From contig JALJCO010009025.1 of the NCBI GenBank assembly GCA_023101725.1, positions 744,001 through 808,000 on the forward strand: 64,000 nucleotides of DNA, in the 5' to 3' direction. The DNA is from Atherinomorus stipes. Its lineage: Eukaryota; Chordata; Actinopteri; Atheriniformes; Atherinidae. Position numbers and translations under genes: made by a program. Positions 9,860 through 21,124 of the stretch are shown here, piece by piece; the stretch's first letter is position 1; each line of letters begins with the position of its first letter. Under the pieces are notes generated by a model. The model was not told where the DNA came from. It made no database searches and saw nothing but the letters and a program-made list of their open reading frames with translations.

Positions 9860-12800
9860 AATCCTCAAATTGGCTGTGGAGATTTGGACTGGATAAAATC
9901 TGTGTAAACTGCAGCTGAGAACAGGTGGGTCCCTACATCATCCCTGCATCAACATGGTTCTTGATGTAGGGATGCTTACTGAGATTTCTTGTAGGTTCAC
10001 AAGATAAAAGCATATCTTTAAAAGGCCAAGACTAAGACTATTAACAGTTATATAAACCAAAGGATCTCACAGTGAGCTGCATAGCTGTCAGGTGGCCTAT
10101 GCAAAACCCCAAATTTGTTGTAATTTCTTCTCCTTTTGTTTTAAGCCCCTTCCATATTGGGCAAAAACCTAACAACACCCCAAAACATTTGTTTTTTGCC
10201 TGCAGTGGGGAACGGTAAAAACGGCATTCAGTTCTGAGCCAAATGGCCCTGCAGTAGTTTAAGGTATTTTATCGGCTCCAGTTCTAGTCAGTAGGGATGC
10301 AAACTTAAAACCAGAGTGGACATGGTCATTTTCTCTAAGTGTGCTCCACACAGGGCTTTAGGAGTGCGCATAACCCTTTAAAATAAATTTTAAAAACACA
10401 CTTTTACTTTATGCAGTGTGTTACAAAAAGACTCAGACACACAGGGAAGCATAAAAAGAGACGTGATTAATCAATTTCACTTGTCTACAAGGCGGCAGCT
10501 CACTCTCAGTCCAGGTGTGTAGGGTTGACGCCTGTGGTCCAATCAATAGTAATAGACTATGTCTCAGAAAGTCATGCTTAATAGAAATTGTGGGAAAGTA
10601 TTCGCCTGTAGGTTAGTCAGAAAATATCCTTTCCTGTTGCAGTAGCTTACGGGTTGTTCCTGGTTGGAAATAATACTTACTGGACGGAACCCCTGTTGTG
10701 TGAGTGTGTGCGTAGCTCTCAGCACTCTGAAGGATGCCAGAAAAATGGAGCATTACAATAGTCAATCCTGCGGGGAGCAAAAAGTATTGGCTTTAGAGAG
10801 AAATGGTCGCACTCTGCCCAATGACAGAATGCTTTTTTTTAGATTATATGAAAATAGTTGCTAAATGAAGCTCTGGATATTTTCTTGTACTTCTGTTGTC
10901 CACAAACATGCATTTAATCCCAATTTCAAATCTGTGAGGCTTTAGTAGAGATTTGTTTAATAGATTGTGATAGGATAGTGTGCATATACGTATGTGTGAG
11001 TACTTGCAGAGAAAGGGACAGAAGAAGGGAATGGAGAAGGAAGCTGTGTGTGTGTCGGTGTGGGATATTGGGGTGCGCTGACAGATGTCAGGTAAGTCAG
11101 GTCTAAAAGGAAGTGAGGTCCCTGGTTGACTCCCTTATTTCCTGTCTGTCAGGAGGAACAAATCACCACATTTCCACAGCTACCTGACACTTTGTGCAGT
11201 GTGTGTGTGTGCACTGAAAAGGGACAGATTTTGAGCGTCTTGTTATGTCTGTATAGACTTGGTATGAAAAAGAGGTCTCGACAAGACTGCAAATGACATA
11301 CAGTACATGTCACTGGGTGGCATGTGTGTGCTGTGTGTGCATGTTTCAGACTAGCCTTCTATCAGTCTTCTCACAGCAGCTAAGGTGGCAGCTTTGAAGA
11401 CACACAGTCTCTAATAATCGCCTGTTTGTTTGTGTGACTGTGAAATAGAGTGAGCCTAAGTATCTGTCCTTTTGTTCTTTGGTCATATCCACACATCATA
11501 AGAATAAGACTTTTTGGTGAGTCACTGAGGTGATTAAATGGGCACGTGAGCTAGTTTTCTACTTCTACATTTGGTTGACAAAAACCTTACACGTGAGGTA
11601 AGAATAAAATGGCTAAAAACTCTTTTTGTATGCGATTTGTCTTCACAATATTTGCCTCTGCCCAGCCAGAATGGTTTCTTGCTTCATCTTTGAGAAACAA
11701 TGAATTTTTGAGTTTTCTTCTAAAAGAAACTACTTCAGAGCTTTGAAATGGGAACAAAGTGGGTAGAACGAGCTCCTTCTCTGCCTTCCTATCTGTCTTG
11801 CATGTTTTTGCACTTCTTTTGGTGTGTTTGTTCTTTCAGCATCACTCTTCTATTTAGTGTCTGATTCTTTTTTTACTTCTGTCTGTCCCCAGAAGGGACA
11901 ACTGAATCAATTGCTGCAGACCACACAGGTGGAATGGAGGTTGATGTTTGGAACTTGTTTTTTATATTTTGCAATATAGACTGTCATTGATCCTCTGCGT
12001 TTGTGTGGGTTGTGCTTTGTATCTCATACTTTTTAAGCCATTTTGTAAGCAAGCCATCCAAATGAGATACTTAGTTGAAAGATTAGTTGACAGACAAACA
12101 CAGACGCACAAGCATTTCAATTTGTTCTCAGCCTTATTTGTTGTCCGAAGTCGATTTGTTGAAATAGCTCTGTTGATGTTGTTTTGGATTTTTGAGTTTG
12201 TATGTGTATTTGTGTATAATGACAAAAGATGCCTGGAAACTCATTCTGAGATGAAAAGTACCTGTAGGTCTGTGGTTTGCGGATGAATGTGCGCCTCTCA
12301 GTGAAATGGTGGCTTAAAGAGTAGAAAACACTGCAGATTAAAAAAAAAAGAAAAAAAACACAGATAACTGTAATGTTAATTGTGACAAACATCTTTATCA
12401 GTTTAACAACATCAAGACTGTAAATACACAAAACTAACAAAGGAACCTCACTGTGAAAACTCATTAGAAATTCAATTGCAAAAACACATTATAAATCATA
12501 AGGATAACAACAGATGTGTTTCTAAGTGGAAAAGGTGGCAGATACGTTGAGAAATGCCCCCAAAGCTTTATTTTTTAATTCTTTTATACACAACTTGAAC
12601 AACTATGCGATTCATTTATATTAAAAACCCTGAGCAGTTTGACTATTAATTTCAGTATAGAGGCTATTATATGGTGATCATAAATACTTAGTAATGCAGC
12701 TGAAATAATATCGTAACCATTCTACATCAAATCTGATTTCAAGAATATCGGTCAGCTTAAAAAAAAAAAGAAAAAAAGGAGGTCAAGAGAGATCAATTTT

Positions 12801-13018
12801 GATCACTAAAATGAATAAAAAACCTTGGAAAACATGAGTCTCCATCTGAAGACTTTCTTATCTCTGCATTTACTTTCAATGTCATCTGTACCATGTGCAG
12901 CACATTCCTGTGCTGCTGTGAGTTTTCACAGTGCAGTCATCTTCTTGCAAGTGTTGTATTTGCAGCATAGGTGTTGTCAGATTCATTCTTTTCTTAATTT
13001 GCAGCGCAGCGTGTTTTC
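9860..13018. other. Intronic stretch, mainly unique sequence
   Basis: No gene recognised. Short GT-rich runs at about 11040-11060 and 11190-11212, and A-rich tracts at 12340-12358 and 12758-12779. Overlapping 112-115-codon frames at 11948-12464 on both strands have no recognisable content. Confidence 0.4.
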
Positions 13019-13783
13019 TTAAAGCAGAACTCAGTAACTTCAGCTCGGGGCTCCCCCTAGTGGCGTCCTTTCACTGTCGTGTTCAACCCCCCCCCCCCCC
13101 CTTACACCCCCACAGCACACAGACGGCTTCTCTACCTGTCTTTCCTCTATTTTGATTCCTGGATATATTTCTAAGCTTTTACTAGCTTGTTGATGCTACT
13201 TTGCTGCGTTGGTAGCAGCACAGCATCTCCCTCTGCTCAAAGCAAAGACCTGTATCTTCTAAAACGGGACGTTTTACCCGCGATTTGCGGGTAAATATGC
13301 CGTGGATTATATTTTTCTCTGGTGTTGGCGAGTAGCAGGTAAGAATACGAACTTTTATTTACTTTTTGCGGACGTGACAAGTGATTATTGAGCCTGAAGC
13401 AGTGATGCTTCACCCGGCGCCCAGGCAGCGCAGCTACGTGAATCACTCTGGTCCAGCAAAGAGTTGGTTATGAGAGCCAGGAGCCGTGTTTAGGTGGTGT
13501 GAAGCTAAAGAAATGTTTTCTTCGAATTAGCGCTGGTAGTCTGGTTCAAATCAGAGCTGGAAGCAGCTCGGTAGATAGGGGACCTGAGTACCGTACAGCG
13601 GTTTCTGTTGTCGCAAGTTCTGCTCGGGTCGGCGCAGGCAAAGTTGTTTTTAGCTGCTGGCAGGCCAGAGGCCCCGGCGGGAGGGGGGGGCACATTGAAT
13701 CGCTCCGTAAACACTTTGTTTAGCCCCACGGGGATTCCGAAAAGCATTTATTGAGGTAAAAAAGTTACTGAGTTCTCCTTTAA
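13019..13783. mobile_element. TTAA-flanked MITE (TTAAAGnAGAACTCAG type)
   Basis: The left end TTAAAGCAGAACTCAGTAAC (13019 on) is matched by the reverse complement of the right end, TTAAAGGAGAACTCAGTAAC, ending at 13783, with one mismatch over about 22 bp. The termini start in TTAA at both ends, the target preference classically associated with piggyBac-like elements. The interior is GC-rich, contains a poly-C run at about 13086-13101, and shows no transposase frame. It is one of four TTAAAG-type elements in this intron. Confidence 0.75.
13086..13101. repeat. Poly-C run
   Basis: About 15 consecutive C residues inside the TTAA element. Confidence 0.8.
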
Positions 13784-16555
13784 GATGCAGGAAAACCAGA
13801 TTTGGCCATAACAGTGTACAGATTTTTCTCCACACAATAACATTACATTGTTATTGAACTGATTATAATGTAAAATCACAGATAAGAACGGCACGCTTCC
13901 ACCTTTGCTGTACGAACATAGGCACTGTTACACTGATGGGACATAGTTTACAACACGGTGCAAAGTGTGTTGGCCTGTAGCTTGACTTTAAACTTTTTCA
14001 ACCTCTTTCATCTCTGTTTGATGGCAGATGATAAGAAGACGGGTATATGTTGATATTTAATGAGTCATATTCTGTACTGTCTGCCGTGGAACATGGAAAC
14101 CTTTAGTTGAAAACAGGAGTGGTGGTAATGCTGCTGAATTTCTTGTTGCCTCACACTGACCACCTACTGAGTGTGACTGCTGACTTTAGCAGCTACAAGC
14201 TTGCACCCTGGCGCTTCCTCAACAAAGTTAAAATGCTCAGAAACACGTGGCAAAATGAAGAAGTGATTAAAAAGTAGTTTTGTTGTATACAAACATTCTT
14301 TACAGACCTTGAAAAGTTTCATTTTTTAAGTGTCATTTTTTTAAACTTTACATTTAAGAAATGAATCAAAATATGAATCAGCAGATTGATCACTGAGTGG
14401 AAATGAATTGCTTTACCACATTTCTGTTCGTCCAATCACATCATTTAAAGAGGTTTGGCACTGAAAGAGAATTACACAATCCACACACACACACACATTG
14501 GGATTGTGTATTTTAATCCTGGCATTTTACTTTGGAATGAATAAGAACATAATCACTAAAAATAATATTTGTTTTGTATATACAGATTGATTAGTTAGAT
14601 ATTTTAAGGAACTCCTAAATAAAATGGGGACTTTAATTTCTTTTCCTGAAAATAAATAAAACATGAAACACAGAACAGTTTGCCCTAGAATGTGCAAATA
14701 AAAAAAAGAAAGAAAAAAAAAAACATTTTAATAACATTTTTTTTCATTTGATACACAGTAAGGTTTTGTAGAGGGAATTTCATGCATTATATTTGTACTA
14801 TTTACCATACACATAGGTATGAATAGGTATTATTGCATATATTTAAATAGCATTTCCTGGAAAGGGAATCAAAGGGACATGCTAATTCTATAAAAAGACA
14901 ATCCAAAATCTCCGCAAGAAATTCTTCATTCATTTTTAAAAATTGTTTATTCGTATGTTTTTTTCTGAAATTTAATCTTGGCCGCTCATCCCGCCATAGA
15001 CCAGTGGGTATTTTCCTCCCACAGCATTTGATAAAAATACCCATGAAAAGCTGGGGAACCAAAGGTGCAGGTCGAAAAATAAACCAGTGACAGAACACCT
15101 TGTTAAATATGAAAGTGATGTAAGCTGTGCATGATTTAGAATCGTAAAGAAAATCAAAATAACACTGTGAATTGTCATTTTTAAGTGTATTATTTTATGA
15201 AAGAACCCAAATGTGACAAACAGTCATGTCTGTTTCTTGCCTTCCGTACTTTCTGAATAAGCTGCAGCCAGAGGACAATAAGACAAGAAATACTAAAGGA
15301 AACCAAGAACATCAGTGACATGTTCATGCAGTTTTGCATGTTTAATGGGATCATGCAGGATGATAGCCGTAACATACCAAAGTTATATACAGTACAACTA
15401 AACACTTCCAAAACAACCACAGTCATACAGTGGTATATAATCAAAACAAAAATAATTACACAGGTTCTGCAAGGAATAAATTCTTGTGTATAAAAGAGCA
15501 AGTTGTTTGTTACCAGAGTTGAACTAAATCAGACTGTTTACTGTACACCTCACTCAGAGCTGGATCATAGTTATGTTCCTTTTCTCAAGCCCATTCTTCA
15601 CCTTCTTTCCTACTAGGCATATATTTACATATACATTTTTAGAAAGACATCCACAGGGTGTTTTATACAAGTACTCAGTATTAGCTGTGTATAATTTATC
15701 ATTTGGGTATTTGAATAATAGTAAGAAGGGTTGAGGAATGAGGAGCTGTTTTTTTCAGTATTTTTTGCAACACAGGGAAATGAAAGGTATAGGTAAGACA
15801 AGCAAGTCACTTGTTTTTCTCTTTTCTTTGAAAGCAGAAGATCAGGCTAACAGCAAACAAAACAACTTCTTTCAGTCGGCTTTATTTATTTATTTATTTA
15901 GATTCAACTGGTGAAGGGGAACTCATATTGTGAGAGATGGGGCTCACAAGGAATATCAAGTCGGTTACATCAAGTGCGTTTTCTTTCACATTTAATGCTT
16001 GCTTGTGTTTCTCTCAAACTGTCAGTTTGTGAGAGGTTTCTTGTTCCTCCCAAAAACTGAAGTGTTGTTTCCACCTGCTGATAAATTAAAGACACCTAGT
16101 ATGCCTTTTTTTTCACCACATATCCTTATAAAATTATAAAAGAAAAAAAGATTGTGATGGGGCTTACTTTTTAAAAAATTTCTTTGATTGTTGCAGTGGA
16201 GATGTGCTAGCTACAGGATAAATAAAATAAAGTAGATTTTCACGTTTTTTGGGCTTAAATTTACTGGAAACCATTTTTTTAAAGGAATATTCACACCCTG
16301 GAGACTGAAGGCTGAATGATTTTAGTGAAGGACTAGTTGTCTATGATTGGTAACTAGTCATTGTTGCATGCTAATAAATAGTTTCCTAAGCACACTGTTA
16401 ACAAAATCTTAATAATTTATTGAAATATTTAACCTTCTGTTCATAGTTCATATTTTTCCATATGTTTGGCTTGGCTGAAGTGAGGAAATAATAAAATAAT
16501 ACTGCTGATAATACAAGCCTCTACTCTGTTAAAATTCTTCAGTAAAAAGTGAAGC
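13784..16555. other. AT-rich intronic stretch
   Basis: No gene recognised. Short AC run at 14482-14498, A-rich tract at 14700-14723, and TTTA repeats at about 15883-15900. Minus-strand open frames at 14802-15501 are of random character. Confidence 0.4.
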
Positions 16556-16559
16556 TTTG

Positions 16560-16895
16560 GGCTTCAACATCTACAGCAAGACGTTTCGTATCTTCTATGT
16601 GGTTGAGAGAGCCGTTCTCTCAGCAGCCAAACCTGGTGGGGCAGCAGTATCAGAGGCAATGACTCTAAAAAAAAAGGAAAGTGAACAAGCTGATAAAGGA
16701 GGCTGGCTCTGAGAAGGAGCCTGTTCCGGTACTTCTGGAGCTGATTGTGGAAAGACGAATGTTACACCAGCTTAAAAACATATCTGACAACACTGGAAAG
16801 TCTCCACATAGAATACTGATTAAACAACAGTGTCTCATCAGATGGCGGTCTCTACAAAGGCAGCAGCACACAGAAAGTCATCTCTGTTACCTGCT
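16560..16895 (+). pseudogene. LINE reverse transcriptase C-terminal fossil
   Basis: Translation of 16560-16660 gives a segment like FRIFYVVERAVLSAAKPGG, and 16681 onward gives MNKLIKEAGSEKEPVPVLLE, then LIVERRMLHQLKNISDN and SPHRILIKQQ. The order 'NKLI-KAGS ... VERRML-L--I-DN--HP' is the layout I recognise from the extreme C-terminus of fish non-LTR retrotransposon ORF2 proteins (L2/Rex1-like), just after the reverse transcriptase domain. The two segments are separated by an A-rich frame disruption near 16665-16680. Only this end fragment is present, with no catalytic motif. It is a 5'-truncated, decayed LINE insertion, not a host gene. Confidence 0.6.
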
Positions 16896-16899
16896 CTAG

Positions 16900-18330
16900 C
16901 CTTTCATAGTAACTGTAGGGACTGTACTAATACACAGAGGTGTAATTTCATTTTAATCTATTTCATTTAATTATAAAAATGTAAAAAGCTACCATTTGGG
17001 GCACTAAAAGACAGATATTGGGTCTCTAATTGATGCAGTTGAAAAACAGATTCTTTACCAAAGTAACTGATGGAAAACATTCCAGGTGGCAGGAAATAAT
17101 CAGAGAAACGCAGACTCACTGTCTCTCCTAACACCTGGGAAATGCTTGATTCCACACTTGTACTGCCAGTCATTTAGTTGCAGCACAAGATTAGTTGAAG
17201 GCTTACGATCAGTCTCACAGTGAGGTGAAGTATGTGACTCCCTTTGCCTCAACCAGAATGTTTACAGAGTACTGGGATTCAAACTGGCAACCTTCCAGTG
17301 GTTTATGCCCCAGGCTGTTTCTCTCTTTCTCTACACTACCTCTTATTGCGTCTTTTCTTCCGTTTTATCTCCCTTTTCCTGACTTTTTCTTTTTATATAG
17401 CCATTTTTTACTGTTGCATCCACAGGGTATTGGGTGATGTGCAGTGAAGGTTGTTCAGTGATAGAACATCAAGTGCCTTCCTCCCAGTGCTCCCTCCACT
17501 ATATACACCTGTCTGAGGTGCTTTCTTTGTTTGGGCATATTTTAACTGTGGTGGGGCCATCACTGGCAGATTTGAATGCTTTTTTTTTGCATAGTGAAAC
17601 AGCAGTCACGAAATATTACTGAGGTCGTGCTGGGTTGAAAAGAAGTGCAGGAGTGTACGTGATTGTGAGCAGCATGATTTACTTATTCAGTCCAAAGGCT
17701 TTGCCCTACTGCAGGTGTGTGCTCTCAGCATAATGCATTTGATCTGCCACAGGTGTTTGAGAGTGACTGTGTGTGTGTGTTTGTGCGTTCATGTGTATGT
17801 ATTTGTGGACACTTGTCTGTGCATGGTGATTTGTGATATAGGCTCAGATCAAAAAGGACTCTTTTCCTGAGCTAAACCAGAAATAACCAGGAAGTGCTTT
17901 ACTCTCTGTGTGTTGGTGAATGTTTGTGTGTCTGGCCAGAGGTTTTTAGCTCATTCCTTTGATCTGAGGTAGAGGTGGGCTTACCTCTATGAGCCAGCCA
18001 GCCAGCAGTATGGAGACTTGGCTCACACTACACAAGTGTATTTGTGTGTGACAGTGAAAATCAATGTGACCAAGGCATGTGGCCAGAATAAAGAGTTTAT
18101 GGGTTTAGTATGTGCAGCGTATACCCAAATGCTGCTGTTTTGCATGTTGGTGTGTCACTGATGATTTTATGATGTTAAAACTAAACAGGATGTCTTACAT
18201 CTTTTGATTTAACAGTTATGGTCTGAGTCCAGATTTGGGAGCTTGTCCTCCTAAAAGGTCTTCTAGAAATGTCTTGACTTCATTGATGAATGATACATGA
18301 TTACATCTGCAGCCTGAAAATGATTTTCAT
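16900..18330. other. Intronic stretch, no element with clear ends
   Basis: No gene recognised. Pyrimidine-rich tract at about 17315-17400 and a short GT run at 17768-17782. Confidence 0.4.
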
Positions 18331-18415
18331 TAAAGATGCACAATATTATCAGCCAAATATTGATATTGGCTGATATTAGTTTTAGAATCAAGTATTGGAC
18401 ATCGGGATTTCACAG
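18331..18415. repeat. hAT-like MITE remnant
   Basis: AAGATGCACAATATTATCAG followed by repeated GATATTGG/GGCTGATATTAG words resembles the GATGCACCGATA-type ends of hAT-like MITEs. Only one side is visible. Confidence 0.4.
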
Positions 18416-18535
18416 ATTTCACCAATGAAATAACAGGTACTGTGCTGTGATGAACCTGTGGGAACACCGTAGCTTGTCATAATTGTTTTTATTTAAAACA
18501 ATTGTCATCACCAACTAAATAATCTTTGCAATTTG

Positions 18536-18700
18536 ATGTGTGTGTACAGTATGTGTGTACATGTGTGTGTGTGTTTGTGTTGTCACAAGACCAGAAATTC
18601 AGTAGTCAATACCAATATCCGGGAATTTCCCCAGTACTCAATACCGAATTTCGATACCAGGGTCCAAAAAAAAAAGAAAAAAAAAAAATCTGCAATCTAT
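18536..18700. repeat. GT-rich tract and TAGGGTTGTCA-type remnant
   Basis: An imperfect TG repeat (18536-18580) runs into TTGTCACAAGACCAGAAATT and a segment with 'AATACC', 'CGATACC' words. This resembles the remnant at 60151-60235. It is followed by poly-A (18667-18689). It is probably a diverged non-autonomous DNA element. Confidence 0.35.
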
Positions 18701-18739
18701 CAGCGTTTATTCAATTTTTTTAACTCTACACCATAGAAA

Positions 18740-20040
18740 CCTGAACAGATAGATTTATTAAATATGCCTTCAGTGGCGTTTTGCCTTCAGGTACTTACAA
18801 CAAACATGCTTTTGTTACTATAATGAACAAAGTTTCATCAACCATGAACAAATAAATAAAAAGCATGGCATCGGTCTCCCCCATTTGCTTCATGAGTGTG
18901 TAGATTTGTACTTGCTGTGCAGCAGTTGCAGTTTTATGAGTAAACAAAACTGTTAATTTTGTCTAAGGAGCTATACTTGGGGCAAGGAAGCTTTCTGAAA
19001 GAGAAAAGGAACATATTATTGCATTGATACTGGTGGAGCAATAATACTATTTATTCACACCATCAACTGATAATCAGGCGCATATAACCTCTGCATCTTT
19101 GATGGCATAAATGCTCTACTAGAATCTGACTCTGCTTCAACTACGTCTATATTAATTGAAAAGATGCAGTAGTACAAACATGACACGGGGATCCACCATT
19201 GTTGTAGATGAGCTTTTCATGGGTACATGGGGTCTGAGTGTGCAAACTTGCAGGATGACGTGAAGGATGTCTTCGTTGTTTAAAGACTCCTGTTCCTGTT
19301 TACACTATCCAAACTCGCCTTGCATTGTCAGAAAATTTCACTCTGGCAGCCGTTGTCAGATCTTTACGGTTTTATCTGTTACCATGTAAACAAGAGGCCA
19401 GAAACCAACAAAATTCTTGTGTTTTACTGCCTCAGCGTTGTTGTGTAAACATGGCCTTACCGAGGAAAACTGAAGACTTTCTGTTGCTTCTAATTATCTT
19501 GATTAATTTACACATAAAGTCAAGAACATGGTAGTAAACATGAGTCTGTCACAGATGCTGAACACGTTGCCAGTTTTACTACTCGCATTCGTTTCAGAAT
19601 CATTTATCAATACAAGTGCTTGCATGCTGTACACCTCTCAGCTGAGCTGTAGAGAGGTTTTTAGAGTCGTCTCCAATGTTGGGCAAGTATCAGCTAACAA
19701 GAAATGACTAAACAAATTAAGAAACGCTTTGATTACTCAGACAGAAAACATCCTCATTGGATCAGCTGCTTCAGAACAAACAAAAACACTGCAAGCAGAA
19801 AAGACATTCATTGCCTTAATGAGCTTTGAATGAATCAACTTTCTTTTCATTTTAGCATTTACAGCGGAGCCATTTTTTAACGCACATTGCAAACATATAG
19901 AAACAGACAATGGCATAACAGGAAAGTGCATTATTTAAGCCTCGCCATTTTAGAGGTTACAGATGTGTCCTAAAACAGATAATTTTATCATTGATCATAT
20001 AAAATTAATAGGTTTGAATGTAAACATTGGATCATATTGC
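18740..20040. other. Intronic stretch, no element with clear ends
   Basis: No gene recognised. TTTACAC/GTAAACATGGCC words around 19300-19455 hint at a decayed DNA element, but no pair of ends could be matched. Confidence 0.35.
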
Positions 20041-20270
20041 AGGGGTTGTGTCGGTCACCTAATCTCAACCCCACTGAACTGGATTTCACTTGCTGAAGAT
20101 AAAATTAAAAACAGGACTTGCATACACTTCTCAATGCAGTACAGGCTACAATCAACAAGGAGGAAATATTGTTTGACCTCTTCAGGCAACTTACAAATTA
20201 TTCTTGACCAAACTTTAAAAGATGAAGGGTATTGTGGTCATGCTTATAGTGTGTCCAAATAAATTTTCCT
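20041..20270 (+). pseudogene. Possible transposase remnant (weak)
   Basis: One frame around 20055-20085 reads like SPNLNPTEL, similar to the SPDLNPIE motif holding the third catalytic acidic region of Tc1/mariner-type DDE/D transposases. The rest of the stretch is frameshifted and does not yield a longer convincing match. Chance similarity is possible. Confidence 0.25.
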
Positions 20271-20497
20271 GGAAAAGAGACATTCTCCATGTGAAGCAGG
20301 TGTAATTGCTGAATCCTTTAGCCAGTTGGGATCAAACCTGAAATTAAAGTTTAGTCTTGCACAAAAACCCCAAGTCAACTATGCAGCCTTAACTCGGACA
20401 TGTTTTGATTACCAGCTAAAATAACAAATACAGTGTTTTTTGTTCTGGGGCGACAACAATTTTTGCATTTGTATTAATTGTTCTGATCTGCAAGTTG

Positions 20498-21124
20498 TAG
20501 GGCTACTCGATTATGGAAAAAAATCAGTATCATGATGACTATTTTGGTCAATACTGAAATCACGATTATTCAAACAATTATTTTTTAGTTGCATGATGTA
20601 TTCATTTAGCATTTCTCTTTGTCAAAAAACACTTTATTGATAATTTGCACAAAAAATTCAATTAGAAAATCAATATAGGCTACAAATATGTCCCTTACAG
20701 CTGTTTTGCGATATATTAAAACATGTAATGGTTGAAGTAAATATACTTTGAACATTAAATGAGGCATAATATAACATAAATGTATCCAAAAAAAAAAGAG
20801 ATGTGTCCAGCTGTTGTGCAATTTCTCTATTTTTTTAGAATAAAATGAATATACTCATTTACTGTATATAAAAAAAATCCCTAAATAAGATTTAGTGCAA
20901 TGCTATAACAGTCCATATCAATCTTTTTATTATTATTATTATTAATAATGACACCCAACAAATTGCATGGGTGAGAAGCTACTGAAATGAACTTTAACTT
21001 TAGAATAACTTTAAGAAATTGTGTAAAGAATTGTTTCAACTCGATTATATGGGGGGGCAGTTTGGAAATGGTGTGACACAAAAATTGAAATCACGATAAA
21101 ATTTCGATTAATTGCACAGCCCTA
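20498..21124. mobile_element. hAT-like MITE, TAGGGCTnn type
   Basis: Begins TAGGGCTACTCGATTATGG and ends CGATTAATTGCACAGCCCTA, whose reverse complement is TAGGGCTGTGCAATTAATCG. The two ends share TAGGGCT and the CGATTA-type words. Flanking octamers GCAAGTTG and GTAGATTG match at 5 of 8, a weak and probably diverged duplication. The interior is AT-rich and non-coding, with (ATT)n at about 20928-20945. The sequence at 55673-55705 looks like a fragment of the same family. Confidence 0.55.
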
